DNA from: Actinomycetota bacterium
GTDB taxonomy: Bacteria > Actinomycetota > Humimicrobiia > Humimicrobiales > Humimicrobiaceae
Length of the DNA: 59,869 nt
Direction: 5' to 3'
Assembly (NCBI GenBank): GCA_016870615.1
Contig: VGAZ01000003.1
Coordinates: 1 to 59,869, forward strand
The notes under the pieces are model-generated. The model did not search any database and had not been told where the DNA came from. It saw nothing but the letters and a program-made list of their open reading frames with translations. Position numbers and translations under genes: made by a program. The first letter of the stretch is position 1. The number at the start of each line of letters is the position of its first letter. Shown piece by piece: positions 34,962 through 43,940 of this stretch.

Positions 34962-35055
34962 AAATTAATAGATTTATTATGCAAATTAAGGCAGATAAGG
35001 AAGATAATTATTCCAGCTTTAAAGATATTAAAATAATCATTGGCAGGAGCATATA

Positions 35056-37458
35056 ATGATAAAAGAACTTTCAGCAAATGACTTAAAAATTATTTTTGAC
35101 AGCAAAAAGATTAATTGTAATTCAACCGATGAACTTGAGCCCCTGGAAGGCATTATAGGGCAGGACAGGGCCGTAAAAGCGCTGAAGTTTGGGCTAAATA
35201 TTTCAAACAGCGGATTTAATATTTTTGTATCAGGCTACTCCGGCACAGGAAGGACTACAAGCGTAAAGGAATTTGTTGAGGAAGTGGCTAAAACCAAGCC
35301 AACCCCTCCGGACTGGTGTTATGTTAATAATTTTAATGACTCGTACCAGCCCAATGTAATTGAACTGCCTCCGGGCAGGGGTAAGGTATTTCGCGAGGAT
35401 ATCAAGAATTTTGTTGACTCTGTAAAAAGCCTCCTGCCAAAAGTATTTGAAAGCAAGGATTATACTGAAAAAAGGGATGCAATTGTAAAAAATGCAGATA
35501 CTGCAAAGCAGGAACTTTTAAATGGTTTAAACAGCAGGGCCCAGTCACAGGGATTTATTTTAAAAACAACCCAGATTGGGGTGTTTATTGTACCTGTAAT
35601 AAACGGCAAAGTTTTAAATGACCAGGATTTCCTGAAACTTGACCAGAAAACAAAAGACAAGATGCAGGAAAAAAGAACTGCAATAAATGATGATATGAAA
35701 AAAACAATGGACACAGTCCGGTCATACGATAAAAAACTTGCAGAAGACATAAAACAGCTAAACCATGATGCTGCGCTTTATGCGATAGAAAAGTTTATTA
35801 ATGATATAAAAACAGATTATAAAGATGTGGCTGAAGTCATTGAATTTGTTGAGGAAATACAAAAGGATATTTTAAAGAATGTTGATATTTTTATACCCGG
35901 GAATTTAAAAACAGGCCAGCAGCAGGATATTTTTCCATGGCTTAAGGAAGCTCCTTTTAAAAAGTATGAGGTAAACCTTATTGTTGACAACTCGGGTCTT
36001 TCCGGGGCGCCGGTAGTGATAGAGCAGAACCCGACGTACCAGAATCTTTTCGGCAGGATAGAAAAAGAAGCCCAGTTTGGTGTTCTTACAACGGATTTTA
36101 CCATGATAAGAAGCGGGGCCATACACAGGTCAAACGGGGGTTTTCTTGTTATGCCGGTGGAAGAACTGCTTAAAAATTTTTTTTCCTGGGACAGCTTAAA
36201 AATGGCGCTGGTTAATAAAGAAATAACGATAGAGGAAGCTTCTGAAAAACTTGGCTATGTGTCAACCAAGGGACTGAGACCCGAGCCTTTACCGCTGGAT
36301 GTCAAGGTGATACTTATCGGAAATCCAATTTACTTTAATTTACTTTTTTCTCTTGATGATGATTTTAAAAAACTATTCAAAGTAAAAGCTGATTTTGACC
36401 TGAGTATGGACAGGAATGACGACAATATAAAAAATTATGCCAGGTTCATTTGCACTATATGTAATAAGGAAAAACTAAAGCACCTGGAAGCCCCTGCAGT
36501 TATAAAAGTCATTGAATACAGCTGCCGGCTTGCAGAAAACAGAGAAAAAGTCTCGACAAGATTTTCAGATATTGCTGATATTATAACTGAAGCAAATTAT
36601 TATGCTTACAGTGAAAATTCAAAATATATTAAGACAGGGCATATAAAAAAAGCTATTGAAGAAAAAGTATTTCGCTCCAATCTTATGGAGGAAAAAATAA
36701 AAGAGCATATAAATGATGGCACAATACTCATTGATACTAAAAGTTCTGCAATTGGCCAGATTAACGGGCTTTCTGTCACAAGCCTTGGCGACTATTCATT
36801 CGGCAGGCCTTCAAGAGTTACTGCTTCAATTGGTGCAGGAAAAGACGGCATTATTGATATTGAAAGGGAAACAAAACTTGGAGGCCCAATACATACAAAA
36901 GGAGTGCTTATACTCAGCGGCTACATTGCCCAGAAATATTCAGCAGACAAACCTCTTAACCTGTCGGCAAGAATTGTGTTTGAACAGAGCTATGGCGGCA
37001 TTGAGGGAGACAGCGCATCAAGCGCAGAGCTTTATGCCCTGCTCTCAGCCCTTTCAGGGATACCGATAAAACAAAACTTTGCAGTTACCGGCTCGGTTAA
37101 TCAGAAAGGCCAGGTACAGGCAATTGGCGGGGTAAATGAAAAGATAGAGGGATTTTTTGCAGTTTGCAGGGCAAGGGGCCTTACAGGGGACCAGGGGGTG
37201 ATTATACCCCAAAGCAATATAAAAAACCTTGTATTAAAAGATGAAGTTATAGAGGCAGTAAAAGAAAACAAATTCCACATTTATATTGTAAGCACGATTG
37301 AAGAGGGAATTGAAATACTTACCGGAGTCAAAGCCGGGAAGATGGGTAGTGATGGTAAGTATGAGGAAGGCACAATCAATTACAGGATAAATAAAAAGAT
37401 TGAAGAGCTTGCAGAGAAAATGAAAAACCTTAAAGGCAGCAGCGTTAAAGATGTATAA
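35056..37458 (+). CDS. Lon-like ATP-dependent protease (COG1067 type)
   Basis: An 800-residue protein. The N-terminal AAA+ part has a modified Walker A (GYSGTGRTT, Arg66 where Lys is usual; also common in this branch). A coiled-coil insertion at about 140-280 follows, then Walker B/sensor regions (GGFLVMPVEELL, DVKVILIGNP). The C-terminal Lon protease domain has the catalytic Ser about 653 in GDSASS and Lys about 696 in NEKIEGF. It lacks the Lon N-terminal LAN domain and TM helices, so it belongs with the YcbZ/LonH-like group rather than LonA or LonB. It begins about 95 nt after the lipoprotein gene. Substrates unknown. Confidence 0.9.
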   Translation: MIKELSANDLKIIFDSKKINCNSTDELEPLEGIIGQDRAVKALKFGLNISNSGFNIFVSGYSGTGRTTSVKEFVEEVAKTKPTPPDWCYVNNFNDSYQPNVIELPPGRGKVFREDIKNFVDSVKSLLPKVFESKDYTEKRDAIVKNADTAKQELLNGLNSRAQSQGFILKTTQIGVFIVPVINGKVLNDQDFLKLDQKTKDKMQEKRTAINDDMKKTMDTVRSYDKKLAEDIKQLNHDAALYAIEKFINDIKTDYKDVAEVIEFVEEIQKDILKNVDIFIPGNLKTGQQQDIFPWLKEAPFKKYEVNLIVDNSGLSGAPVVIEQNPTYQNLFGRIEKEAQFGVLTTDFTMIRSGAIHRSNGGFLVMPVEELLKNFFSWDSLKMALVNKEITIEEASEKLGYVSTKGLRPEPLPLDVKVILIGNPIYFNLLFSLDDDFKKLFKVKADFDLSMDRNDDNIKNYARFICTICNKEKLKHLEAPAVIKVIEYSCRLAENREKVSTRFSDIADIITEANYYAYSENSKYIKTGHIKKAIEEKVFRSNLMEEKIKEHINDGTILIDTKSSAIGQINGLSVTSLGDYSFGRPSRVTASIGAGKDGIIDIERETKLGGPIHTKGVLILSGYIAQKYSADKPLNLSARIVFEQSYGGIEGDSASSAELYALLSALSGIPIKQNFAVTGSVNQKGQVQAIGGVNEKIEGFFAVCRARGLTGDQGVIIPQSNIKNLVLKDEVIEAVKENKFHIYIVSTIEEGIEILTGVKAGKMGSDGKYEEGTINYRINKKIEELAEKMKNLKGSSVKDV

Positions 37459-37556
37459 TACCTTCTTTTTCTTCAGCAGTAAACATATCTAAATTAAGTA
37501 ATGCTTTGGCCAATCAATAAAGTTCTGGCTGTATTTTTTGAAGATAATAAAAATAG

Positions 37557-37600
37557 GCATAATATTTGCATAATATTTAATAAATATGTATAATATGCAA
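37557..37600 (+). promoter_or_regulatory. candidate ARG-box operator upstream of argC
   Basis: Two perfect tandem 11-bp repeats GCATAATATTT (37557-37567 and 37568-37578) are followed by the near-palindrome TGTATAATATGCA (37587-37599). The palindromic centres at about 37573 and 37593 are 20 bp apart, close to the 21 bp between paired ARG boxes. argR lies in the same operon. Match to a published ARG-box consensus is only partial (TG ... AT-rich ... CA). Confidence 0.5.
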
Positions 37601-37693
37601 TATTAAAGATTATAAATTATAATATTTTAAAAATATTGGAATAAATAGTAATTCCACGATCATTACAAAATATCAGGGATATTAAAGATAATT

Positions 37694-38881
37694 ATGTTAA
37701 AGGCAATTAAAACTGCAGTGATAGGCGGTTCAGGGTATACCGGCCTTGAGCTCGTAAAGCTCCTTATAAAACATAAATATGCAAACTTAAGCCTCCTGAC
37801 ATCAAATACCTACAGTGGCATGGCGCTGCAGGATGCATTTGCATATTTTAAAAACTTAAACTGCGCAGGAATTGCGTTTAAGGCAACAGACAGTATAACA
37901 TACAATGATTTTGCAGCCACTGACCTTGTTTTTCTTTGCCTTCCGCCGCATCAATCCATGGAGTTTGCAGCAAATCACCTTAAAGATTACAGAGGCAAAG
38001 TAATAGATATAGGCAGTGACTTCAGGATCAAGGATCCGGAATCATATAGAGAATGGTATGGTAAAGACCACATTGCCACCGGCATGCTTAAAGATTTTAT
38101 ATATGGCCTTCCGGAAATAAACGGGGAGCAGATAAAACATGCAAAGTACATTGCAAATCCTGGCTGCTATCCCACATCAGTGCTCTTATGCCTTGCGCCG
38201 CTTGCAGGATTATTGTCAAAAAATGAGCCGGTTGGAAAAGAACCATTTTCGGATAAGATTTTACCCTGTTGTGGCGGTCCGGACATAAAAGGGCAATTAC
38301 AAATAGCTGATATTAATATCGATTCAAAATCAGGCGTTTCAGGCGCAGGAAGGAAACTTAAGGATGAATATCTTTTCTGCAGCGCAAATGAAAACTTTTA
38401 TGCATACGGCCCGCTTCTTCACAGGCACATAGGCGAAATGGAACAGGAGATTGAAGAGCTCTGCGGCAGTAAATTTGCAATATCTTTTACGCCTCACCTG
38501 CTTCCTGTTGAAAGGGGAATATTTACGTCTGTTTACTGTAAACTAAGATTTGGGGCCAGTTATAATGAAAAATCCTGCTGTTGCGACAGTAACAGCAAAA
38601 CCGGATCCAAAGATGCGGCAGTTAAGGAAATTGTTGAAAGCCTTTTTTCATGGTATTACAAAAATTGCCTCTTTGTAAAATTCATTGGTCAAAAAATTCC
38701 GCAGATAAAAGATGTCTTAAATACAAATTTCTGCCATATTGGCTATGCTTATGATAACAGGACTGATACTCTTAAGCTTTTTTCTGCAATAGATAATCTT
38801 TTAAAAGGCGCAGCCGGACAGGCAATACAGAATATGAATATAATGTTTGGATTTAAACAGGAAGAGGGACTTAATGAGTGA
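37694..38881 (+). CDS. argC: N-acetyl-gamma-glutamyl-phosphate reductase
   Basis: A 395-residue ArgC. N-terminal Rossmann motif VIGGSGYTGLELVKLL, catalytic cysteine in NPGCYPTS, and the C-terminal region with GAAGQAIQNMNIMFGF. It is about 50 residues longer than typical ArgC, with an extra Ser/Lys/Cys-rich segment (CCCDSNSKTGSK) near 297-312. It reduces acetylglutamyl phosphate to the semialdehyde with NADPH. First gene of argC-B-D-F-R-G-H. Its stop overlaps the argB start by 8 nt. Confidence 0.95.
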   Translation: MLKAIKTAVIGGSGYTGLELVKLLIKHKYANLSLLTSNTYSGMALQDAFAYFKNLNCAGIAFKATDSITYNDFAATDLVFLCLPPHQSMEFAANHLKDYRGKVIDIGSDFRIKDPESYREWYGKDHIATGMLKDFIYGLPEINGEQIKHAKYIANPGCYPTSVLLCLAPLAGLLSKNEPVGKEPFSDKILPCCGGPDIKGQLQIADINIDSKSGVSGAGRKLKDEYLFCSANENFYAYGPLLHRHIGEMEQEIEELCGSKFAISFTPHLLPVERGIFTSVYCKLRFGASYNEKSCCCDSNSKTGSKDAAVKEIVESLFSWYYKNCLFVKFIGQKIPQIKDVLNTNFCHIGYAYDNRTDTLKLFSAIDNLLKGAAGQAIQNMNIMFGFKQEEGLNE

Positions 38882-39800
38882 TATCTCATATTATGGGGAT
38901 AATGAAAACAAAATTGAGGGTTTTTATCTTAATAAGGCCCAGGTGCTGCTTGAGGCCCTGCCGTATATAAAAGAGTATTTCAACAAGATTGTTGTTATAA
39001 AAATTGGCGGTTCCATGATGGAAAATGATGCAATAATGCAGAGTGTCCTTGATGATGTAATACTTATGAAGTACGTTGGAATTAAAGTTGTTCTTGTTCA
39101 CGGGGGCGGAAAACAGATAACTGAAATGATGAAAGAAAGAAATATTGAAGTAGAGTTTGTGGATGGTATGAGGGTTACAAACGCTGAAGCTATTGATGTT
39201 ATAAAAATGGTTTTAATAGGCAATATAAACACAAAGATAGTTTCTTTTTTAAACAGGCATGGCAAAACAGCAGTTGGAGTAAGCGGAAATGACGGCAGCT
39301 TCATAAACTGCAGGAAAAAAATCTATAAAAAAGACGGAAAGGAAATTGATCTCGGGTTTGTAGGCGAGATTAAAGATATTGACTCAACATTTATAAAAAA
39401 TATGCTTTCAAATGATTATATCCCGGTAATTGCAACACTTGGTTCAGACAATCAGGGCAACATCTATAATATAAATGCTGACACCTGCTCAAGCAGCATA
39501 GCGTCTTCGCTTAATGCTTTGAAAATGATACTTCTTACAGATGTAGACGGCATTATGACTGGAAATGGCCAAAACGTCCAGGGAGAAAAAAAGCTTATAT
39601 CAAGGCTTTCTGCACAAAAATGCGGCCAGATGATAAAAGAAGGACAGATAAGTGCAGGAATGATACCCAAAGTTAATGCCTGTATAGATTCATTAAAAAA
39701 AGGAGTTGGCCGCACTCATATATTAAACGGCACAACACAACATTCAATACTGGTTGAGGTATTTACTGATAAAGGAATAGGGACAATGATAACCCTTTAG
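38874..39800 (+). CDS. argB: acetylglutamate kinase
   Basis: A 308-residue amino-acid kinase: IVVIKIGGSMMEN, VHGGGKQITEMM, GMRVTNAEAID, and ILLTDVDGI. The ATG at 38874 is preferred over one 27 nt upstream because GGAAGAGGGA lies in front of it; the ATG overlaps the argC stop (ATGAGTGA). The N-terminal helix before the kinase domain, together with the extended length, is of the kind found in arginine-inhibited hexameric NAGKs, so feedback inhibition is likely (inference). Confidence 0.95.
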   Translation: MSDISYYGDNENKIEGFYLNKAQVLLEALPYIKEYFNKIVVIKIGGSMMENDAIMQSVLDDVILMKYVGIKVVLVHGGGKQITEMMKERNIEVEFVDGMRVTNAEAIDVIKMVLIGNINTKIVSFLNRHGKTAVGVSGNDGSFINCRKKIYKKDGKEIDLGFVGEIKDIDSTFIKNMLSNDYIPVIATLGSDNQGNIYNINADTCSSSIASSLNALKMILLTDVDGIMTGNGQNVQGEKKLISRLSAQKCGQMIKEGQISAGMIPKVNACIDSLKKGVGRTHILNGTTQHSILVEVFTDKGIGTMITL

Positions 39801-39877
39801 CTTACCGGGTAAGCAGTTTTTTTTAAAAAATATTTTAAGGTGCTAAATAAATTTAAGCTAAAAAGGAACAGGTTTTA

Positions 39878-41089
39878 ATGAGCGCAATTGCAAAAGATAA
39901 AAACAGTGAAATATTTAAAACTGGCGGTAAATACTTGATGCCCACATACTCAAGGCTCCCTGTTGTTTTTACAAAAGCAAAAATGCAGTACCTCTGGGAT
40001 GCAAACGGCAAAAAATACACTGATTTTATTGCAGGATATGGCTGCCTTAATGTTGGCCACAGCAACAGCCAAGTAGTTTCTGCAATAAAAAAACAAATTG
40101 AAAATATAATACAGCCTTCAAATGTCTATTATAATGTCCCGCAGGTTATTCTTGCAGAGAAGTTGTGTAAAATTACCGGTTTTGGCTCCAAGGTTTTTTT
40201 TGCAAACAGCGGCACAGAAGCAGTTGAAGGCGCAGTTAAGCTTGCTAGGAAGTACTCAAAAGAAAAATTTGGCCAGCACAGGTATAAAATAATATCATTT
40301 AATAAATCTTTTCATGGGCGCACGATGGGCGCACTTTCAGCAACCGCCCAGGAGCAAAAACAGAAAATTTACCAGCCCCTGCTTGACGGGTTTGATTATG
40401 CAGACATAAATGATATTGATTCAGTAAAGGCAAAAATAGATGGCAATACCTGTGCTATTATACTTGAGCCGATACAGGGTGAGGGCGGAATAAATGTTTC
40501 TGATAATGAATTTTTAAAAAACCTTAAAGCTTTATGCACTGAAAATAAAATACTGCTTATATTTGATGAGGTGCAGACGGGATTTGCAAGGACTGGAAAG
40601 ATGTTTGCATATAATAATTATGGTGTTTGCCCTGACATCCTGGTGCTTGCAAAAAGCCTTGGAGGAGGAATGCCCCTGGGTGCCATTGTTTCAAGTGATG
40701 AGATAAGCTCTGTATTTACACCTGGAAGCCACGGTTCAACTTTCGGGGGCAATGCTGCATCATGTGCAGCCGGTATTGCTGTAATAGACTATATTATTAA
40801 AAACAGGCTTTCCGACAGGGCTTTTAATATGGGCAAATATTTTGTATCGAAGCTTTCTAAACTTAAAATGCAAAACAGCATAATAAAAGATATAAGGGGA
40901 ATGGGGTTAATGATTGGCATGGAACTGTCAAAACCTGTTGCAGCAGAACTTGTGGAAGCGGCACTTTCCGGTGGTTTTGTGATAAACAAAATTTCACCTT
41001 CAATATTGAGGTTTCTGCCAACACTTGTTATATCAAAAAGAAATATAGATGCACTTATAAAATGGCTTGCTTTAAACTTGAAAAAGTAA
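39878..41089 (+). CDS. argD: acetylornithine aminotransferase
   Basis: A 403-residue class III aminotransferase: FIAGYGCLNVGHSN, FANSGTEAVEGAVKLAR, FHGRTMGALSATAQ, EPIQGEGGI, FDEVQTGFARTGKMF, and the PLP lysine in VLAKSLGGGMPLGA. It converts acetylglutamate semialdehyde to acetylornithine with glutamate. It differs clearly from the class III enzyme at 20371-21732. AAAAGGAACAGG precedes the ATG. Its stop codon lies in the first copy of a 23-bp tandem duplication. Confidence 0.94.
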   Translation: MSAIAKDKNSEIFKTGGKYLMPTYSRLPVVFTKAKMQYLWDANGKKYTDFIAGYGCLNVGHSNSQVVSAIKKQIENIIQPSNVYYNVPQVILAEKLCKITGFGSKVFFANSGTEAVEGAVKLARKYSKEKFGQHRYKIISFNKSFHGRTMGALSATAQEQKQKIYQPLLDGFDYADINDIDSVKAKIDGNTCAIILEPIQGEGGINVSDNEFLKNLKALCTENKILLIFDEVQTGFARTGKMFAYNNYGVCPDILVLAKSLGGGMPLGAIVSSDEISSVFTPGSHGSTFGGNAASCAAGIAVIDYIIKNRLSDRAFNMGKYFVSKLSKLKMQNSIIKDIRGMGLMIGMELSKPVAAELVEAALSGGFVINKISPSILRFLPTLVISKRNIDALIKWLALNLKK

Positions 41090-41132
41090 ATCAGGGGGAC
41101 GGTTCTCTTTAAATCAGGGGGACGGTTCTCTT
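41087..41132 (+). repeat. perfect 23-bp tandem duplication in the argD-argF gap
   Basis: Two adjacent identical 23-bp units, each containing AATCAGGGGGACGGTTCTCT. The first unit supplies the argD stop codon. The GGGGACGGTTCTC core is more GC-rich than its surroundings and recalls short dispersed hairpin repeats seen in many anaerobe genomes. The following bases to 41192 end CTTAAGCGAAACGAAAGG, resembling the shared leader element (copy C). Confidence 0.8.
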
Positions 41133-41192
41133 TGCTTGCTTTTTGCTTGTGCAGTTTGAGCACTTAAGCGAAACGAAAGGAAATATAAAAAA

Positions 41193-42161
41193 TTGAATGA
41201 TTTAAAGATTGATCTTGGTTTTGACAAAATAAAAATAGAAAAAAAGAAGGATTTTCTTACTTTAAAAGATTATTCCAAAGAAGAAATACTTTATCTTCTA
41301 AGTCTTGCTGCTGATATAAAAAAGGAAAAAGAACTTTTTAGTGACAGGCTTAAAGGAAAAAATATCGCAATGCTTTTTGATAAGCATTCAACAAGGACAA
41401 GGCTTTCTTTTGAAGTTGCAATATCCCAGCTTGGCGGAAACTGTATATATCTTGATGCAGCATCGCTGCAGATTAAAAGAGGCGAGACTATTAAGGACAG
41501 CGCAATAGTTTTCGGCAGGTATCTTGACGGACTTGTGATAAGGACATTTTCCCATGAAACGATAGAGGTTTTTGCAGATTATTCAAATATTACTGTAATA
41601 AACGGGCTGACCGATATGTATCACCCCTGCCAGGCTTTATCTGATCTTTTTACTATAGGGGAATTTGGGCTGCTTGAAAAGGAGCTTAAATTTACTTATT
41701 TGGGGGATTGCAATAATGTATCAAACAGCCTTATGGTCGGCTTTTCAAAACTGGGCCTTGATTTAACATTGGGATGCAGCAAAAAATACGGCCCTTCTGC
41801 TGAAATACTTCAGTACTGCCAAAAACAAGCCGCGAAAAGCGGAAGCAAAATAAATATTATAAACGACCCTTTTGATGCTGTTGAATGCGCAGATATAATT
41901 TATACGGATGTGTGGATAAGTATGGGCGATAAAGACTCTGCAGAAAAGGTAAAAGAGTTGTCAGCTTTCCAGGTAAACAGTAAGCTGCTGGCATATGCAA
42001 AACCAGGCGTTAAAGTCATGCACTGCCTTCCTGCGCACAGGGAGCAGGAGATAACGTCTGAAGTGCTTGACGGAAACCATTCTGTCATTTGGCAGCAGGC
42101 TGAAAACAGGCTGCATGCGCAGAAGGCCCTTCTTGTTTACCTGTTTTCTGAAAACTTTTAA
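41193..42161 (+). CDS. argF: ornithine carbamoyltransferase
   Basis: A 322-residue transcarbamylase. The carbamoyl-phosphate motif is DKHSTRTRLSFE, followed by HPCQALSDL and the ornithine/catalytic motif HCLPAHREQE. The canonical lysine-proline before STRTR is replaced (DKHSTRTR), a tolerated change. There are about 20 residues of N-terminal extension (NDLKIDLGFDKIKIEKKKD) before the usual start. TTG start behind AAAGGAAA. It condenses ornithine with carbamoyl phosphate to citrulline. Confidence 0.94.
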   Translation: MNDLKIDLGFDKIKIEKKKDFLTLKDYSKEEILYLLSLAADIKKEKELFSDRLKGKNIAMLFDKHSTRTRLSFEVAISQLGGNCIYLDAASLQIKRGETIKDSAIVFGRYLDGLVIRTFSHETIEVFADYSNITVINGLTDMYHPCQALSDLFTIGEFGLLEKELKFTYLGDCNNVSNSLMVGFSKLGLDLTLGCSKKYGPSAEILQYCQKQAAKSGSKINIINDPFDAVECADIIYTDVWISMGDKDSAEKVKELSAFQVNSKLLAYAKPGVKVMHCLPAHREQEITSEVLDGNHSVIWQQAENRLHAQKALLVYLFSENF

Positions 42162-42258
42162 ATACAAAAAGCCTGGAAGGTATAAGAAGGATAAAAGTTA
42201 AGTTATAGCTTTTTTGTCTTTGTGCAATATAAACAGGCCTAAAGGAATATGTATAAAA

Positions 42259-42714
42259 ATGAAAAGAAGCGAAAGATTAAAAGCAATAAGGGAAATAATT
42301 GCCGGCAGCAAGATATCATCCCAGGAAAACCTGGCGGTTGAACTTGATAAAAGGGGATTCAATGTCACGCAGGCGACCGTTTCAAGAGACATACAGTTTT
42401 TAAACCTTGTAAAGGTCAGGGATGCCCAGCAGAACGAATACTACTCCTTAAGTTCAAAATATCATGGCGATCCGCAGGTGGGGCTTCAAAAGGTAAAAGC
42501 AAAATTTGCCGGAAATGTCATATCTGTTGAAAGGGCAAACAACATAGTTGTCATAAAAACAAATCCGGGTGAGGCGCAGGGTGTTGCAGCAGCACTGGAC
42601 GGAGCTAACTTTGCTGAAATACTGGGCACTGTAGCAGGGGATGACACCATAATATGTGTTATTGAAAATGAAGAAAACGCAGGCAAAATACTTGATTTGT
42701 TCAGGAATTATTAA
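42259..42714 (+). CDS. argR: arginine repressor ArgR
   Basis: A 151-residue ArgR. Start at the ATG 42259 (KRSERLKAIREII), 16 codons into a longer frame, because AAAGGA lies 5' of it and the protein then has the family length. N-terminal winged helix with QATVSRDIQFLNLVKV. C-terminal hexamerisation and arginine-binding domain with GTVAGDDTIICVIE. It is embedded in the arg operon and probably acts on the repeat at 37557-37600, giving negative feedback by arginine. Confidence 0.95.
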   Translation: MKRSERLKAIREIIAGSKISSQENLAVELDKRGFNVTQATVSRDIQFLNLVKVRDAQQNEYYSLSSKYHGDPQVGLQKVKAKFAGNVISVERANNIVVIKTNPGEAQGVAAALDGANFAEILGTVAGDDTIICVIENEENAGKILDLFRNY

Positions 42715-42740
42715 AAGAAGTAAAGGAGTTAAAAACTAAA

Positions 42741-43937
42741 ATGGCTAAAAAAGTTATACTTGCTTATTCGGGCGGTCTTGATACATCCGTATCAATTAAA
42801 TGGATAAAAGAAAATTACAATATGGATGTTATAGCAGTTTTAATAGACTGCGGACAGCCTGACGATTTAAATGAGGCATACCAGAGGGCTACCCAAAATG
42901 GAGCACAAAAGGCCTTTATAGTAGATGCAAAAAAGGAATTCGCAGACGACTTTATAACACCTTCAATAAAAGCAAATTTAAAATATGAGAAAAACTATGT
43001 CCTTGCAACCGCTCTTGCAAGGCCACTTATTGCAAAAAAACTTGTTGAGGCCGCCCAAAAAGAAAAAGCAGAAGCTATAGCTCATGGATGCACCGCAAAG
43101 GGCAATGACCAGGTCAGGTTTGATGTTGGAATAAGAAGCTTAAACCCGGCCCTTAAAATAATAGCGCCGCTGAGGGAATGGAAACTTACCCGTGAAGAGG
43201 AAATTGAATATGCGCATAAACATGGCATTAAAATAACTGTTACCAAAAAATCCCCCTACAGCATTGATGAAAACCTCTGGGGCAGAAGCATAGAATGCGG
43301 GATACTTGAAGATGTCTGGCAAGAGCCGCCGGAAGATGTGTATGGCTGGACAAAAATAACAAAAAAACCTGCTGATTATGAATATATCGAAATCGGCTTT
43401 AAAGAAGGGGTGCCGGTATCGCTCAACGGCAACCCGGCAAAATTACAGGACCTGGTAAAGAAATTAAATGAACTTTCAGGCCCTTATGGCATCGGGAGAT
43501 CTGATATGGTAGAAAACCGCCTTATAGGCATTAAGTCAAGGGAGGTTTATGAAGCGCCTGCTGCAGTTGTTATAATTGAAGCTCACAGGCAGCTTGAGAG
43601 CCTGGTTCTTGACAGGGAACTTCTGCATTACAAATACTTGCTTGAGGAAAAGATGGCTGAAATGGTTTATTATGGCCTGTGGTTTTCGCCGCTTATGAAT
43701 TGCCTTAAAAGCTTTGTTGACAAAAGCCAGGAAAATGTCAGCGGCACTGTAAAAGTAAAACTATCGTATAAAAACTTTGCAGTATGCGGACGCAAATCAG
43801 AATACTCGCTTTATGATTTAAACCTGGCTACTTATGACAGGGATGATAGTTTTGACCCGAAACACTCAGAAAGCTTTATTAAAGTATGGGGTTATCCGTA
43901 TGAGCTTATGGGGAAAAAAGGCAGGATTAAAGGATAG
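42741..43937 (+). CDS. argG: argininosuccinate synthase
   Basis: A 398-residue N-type ATP pyrophosphatase. The P-loop is AYSGGLDTSVSIKWI, with AHGCTAKGNDQVRFD and IIAPLREWKLTREEEIEYA as conserved blocks. Normal length. AAAGGAGTT precedes the ATG. It joins citrulline and aspartate. Confidence 0.97.
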   Translation: MAKKVILAYSGGLDTSVSIKWIKENYNMDVIAVLIDCGQPDDLNEAYQRATQNGAQKAFIVDAKKEFADDFITPSIKANLKYEKNYVLATALARPLIAKKLVEAAQKEKAEAIAHGCTAKGNDQVRFDVGIRSLNPALKIIAPLREWKLTREEEIEYAHKHGIKITVTKKSPYSIDENLWGRSIECGILEDVWQEPPEDVYGWTKITKKPADYEYIEIGFKEGVPVSLNGNPAKLQDLVKKLNELSGPYGIGRSDMVENRLIGIKSREVYEAPAAVVIIEAHRQLESLVLDRELLHYKYLLEEKMAEMVYYGLWFSPLMNCLKSFVDKSQENVSGTVKVKLSYKNFAVCGRKSEYSLYDLNLATYDRDDSFDPKHSESFIKVWGYPYELMGKKGRIKG

Positions 43938-43940
43938 TAT

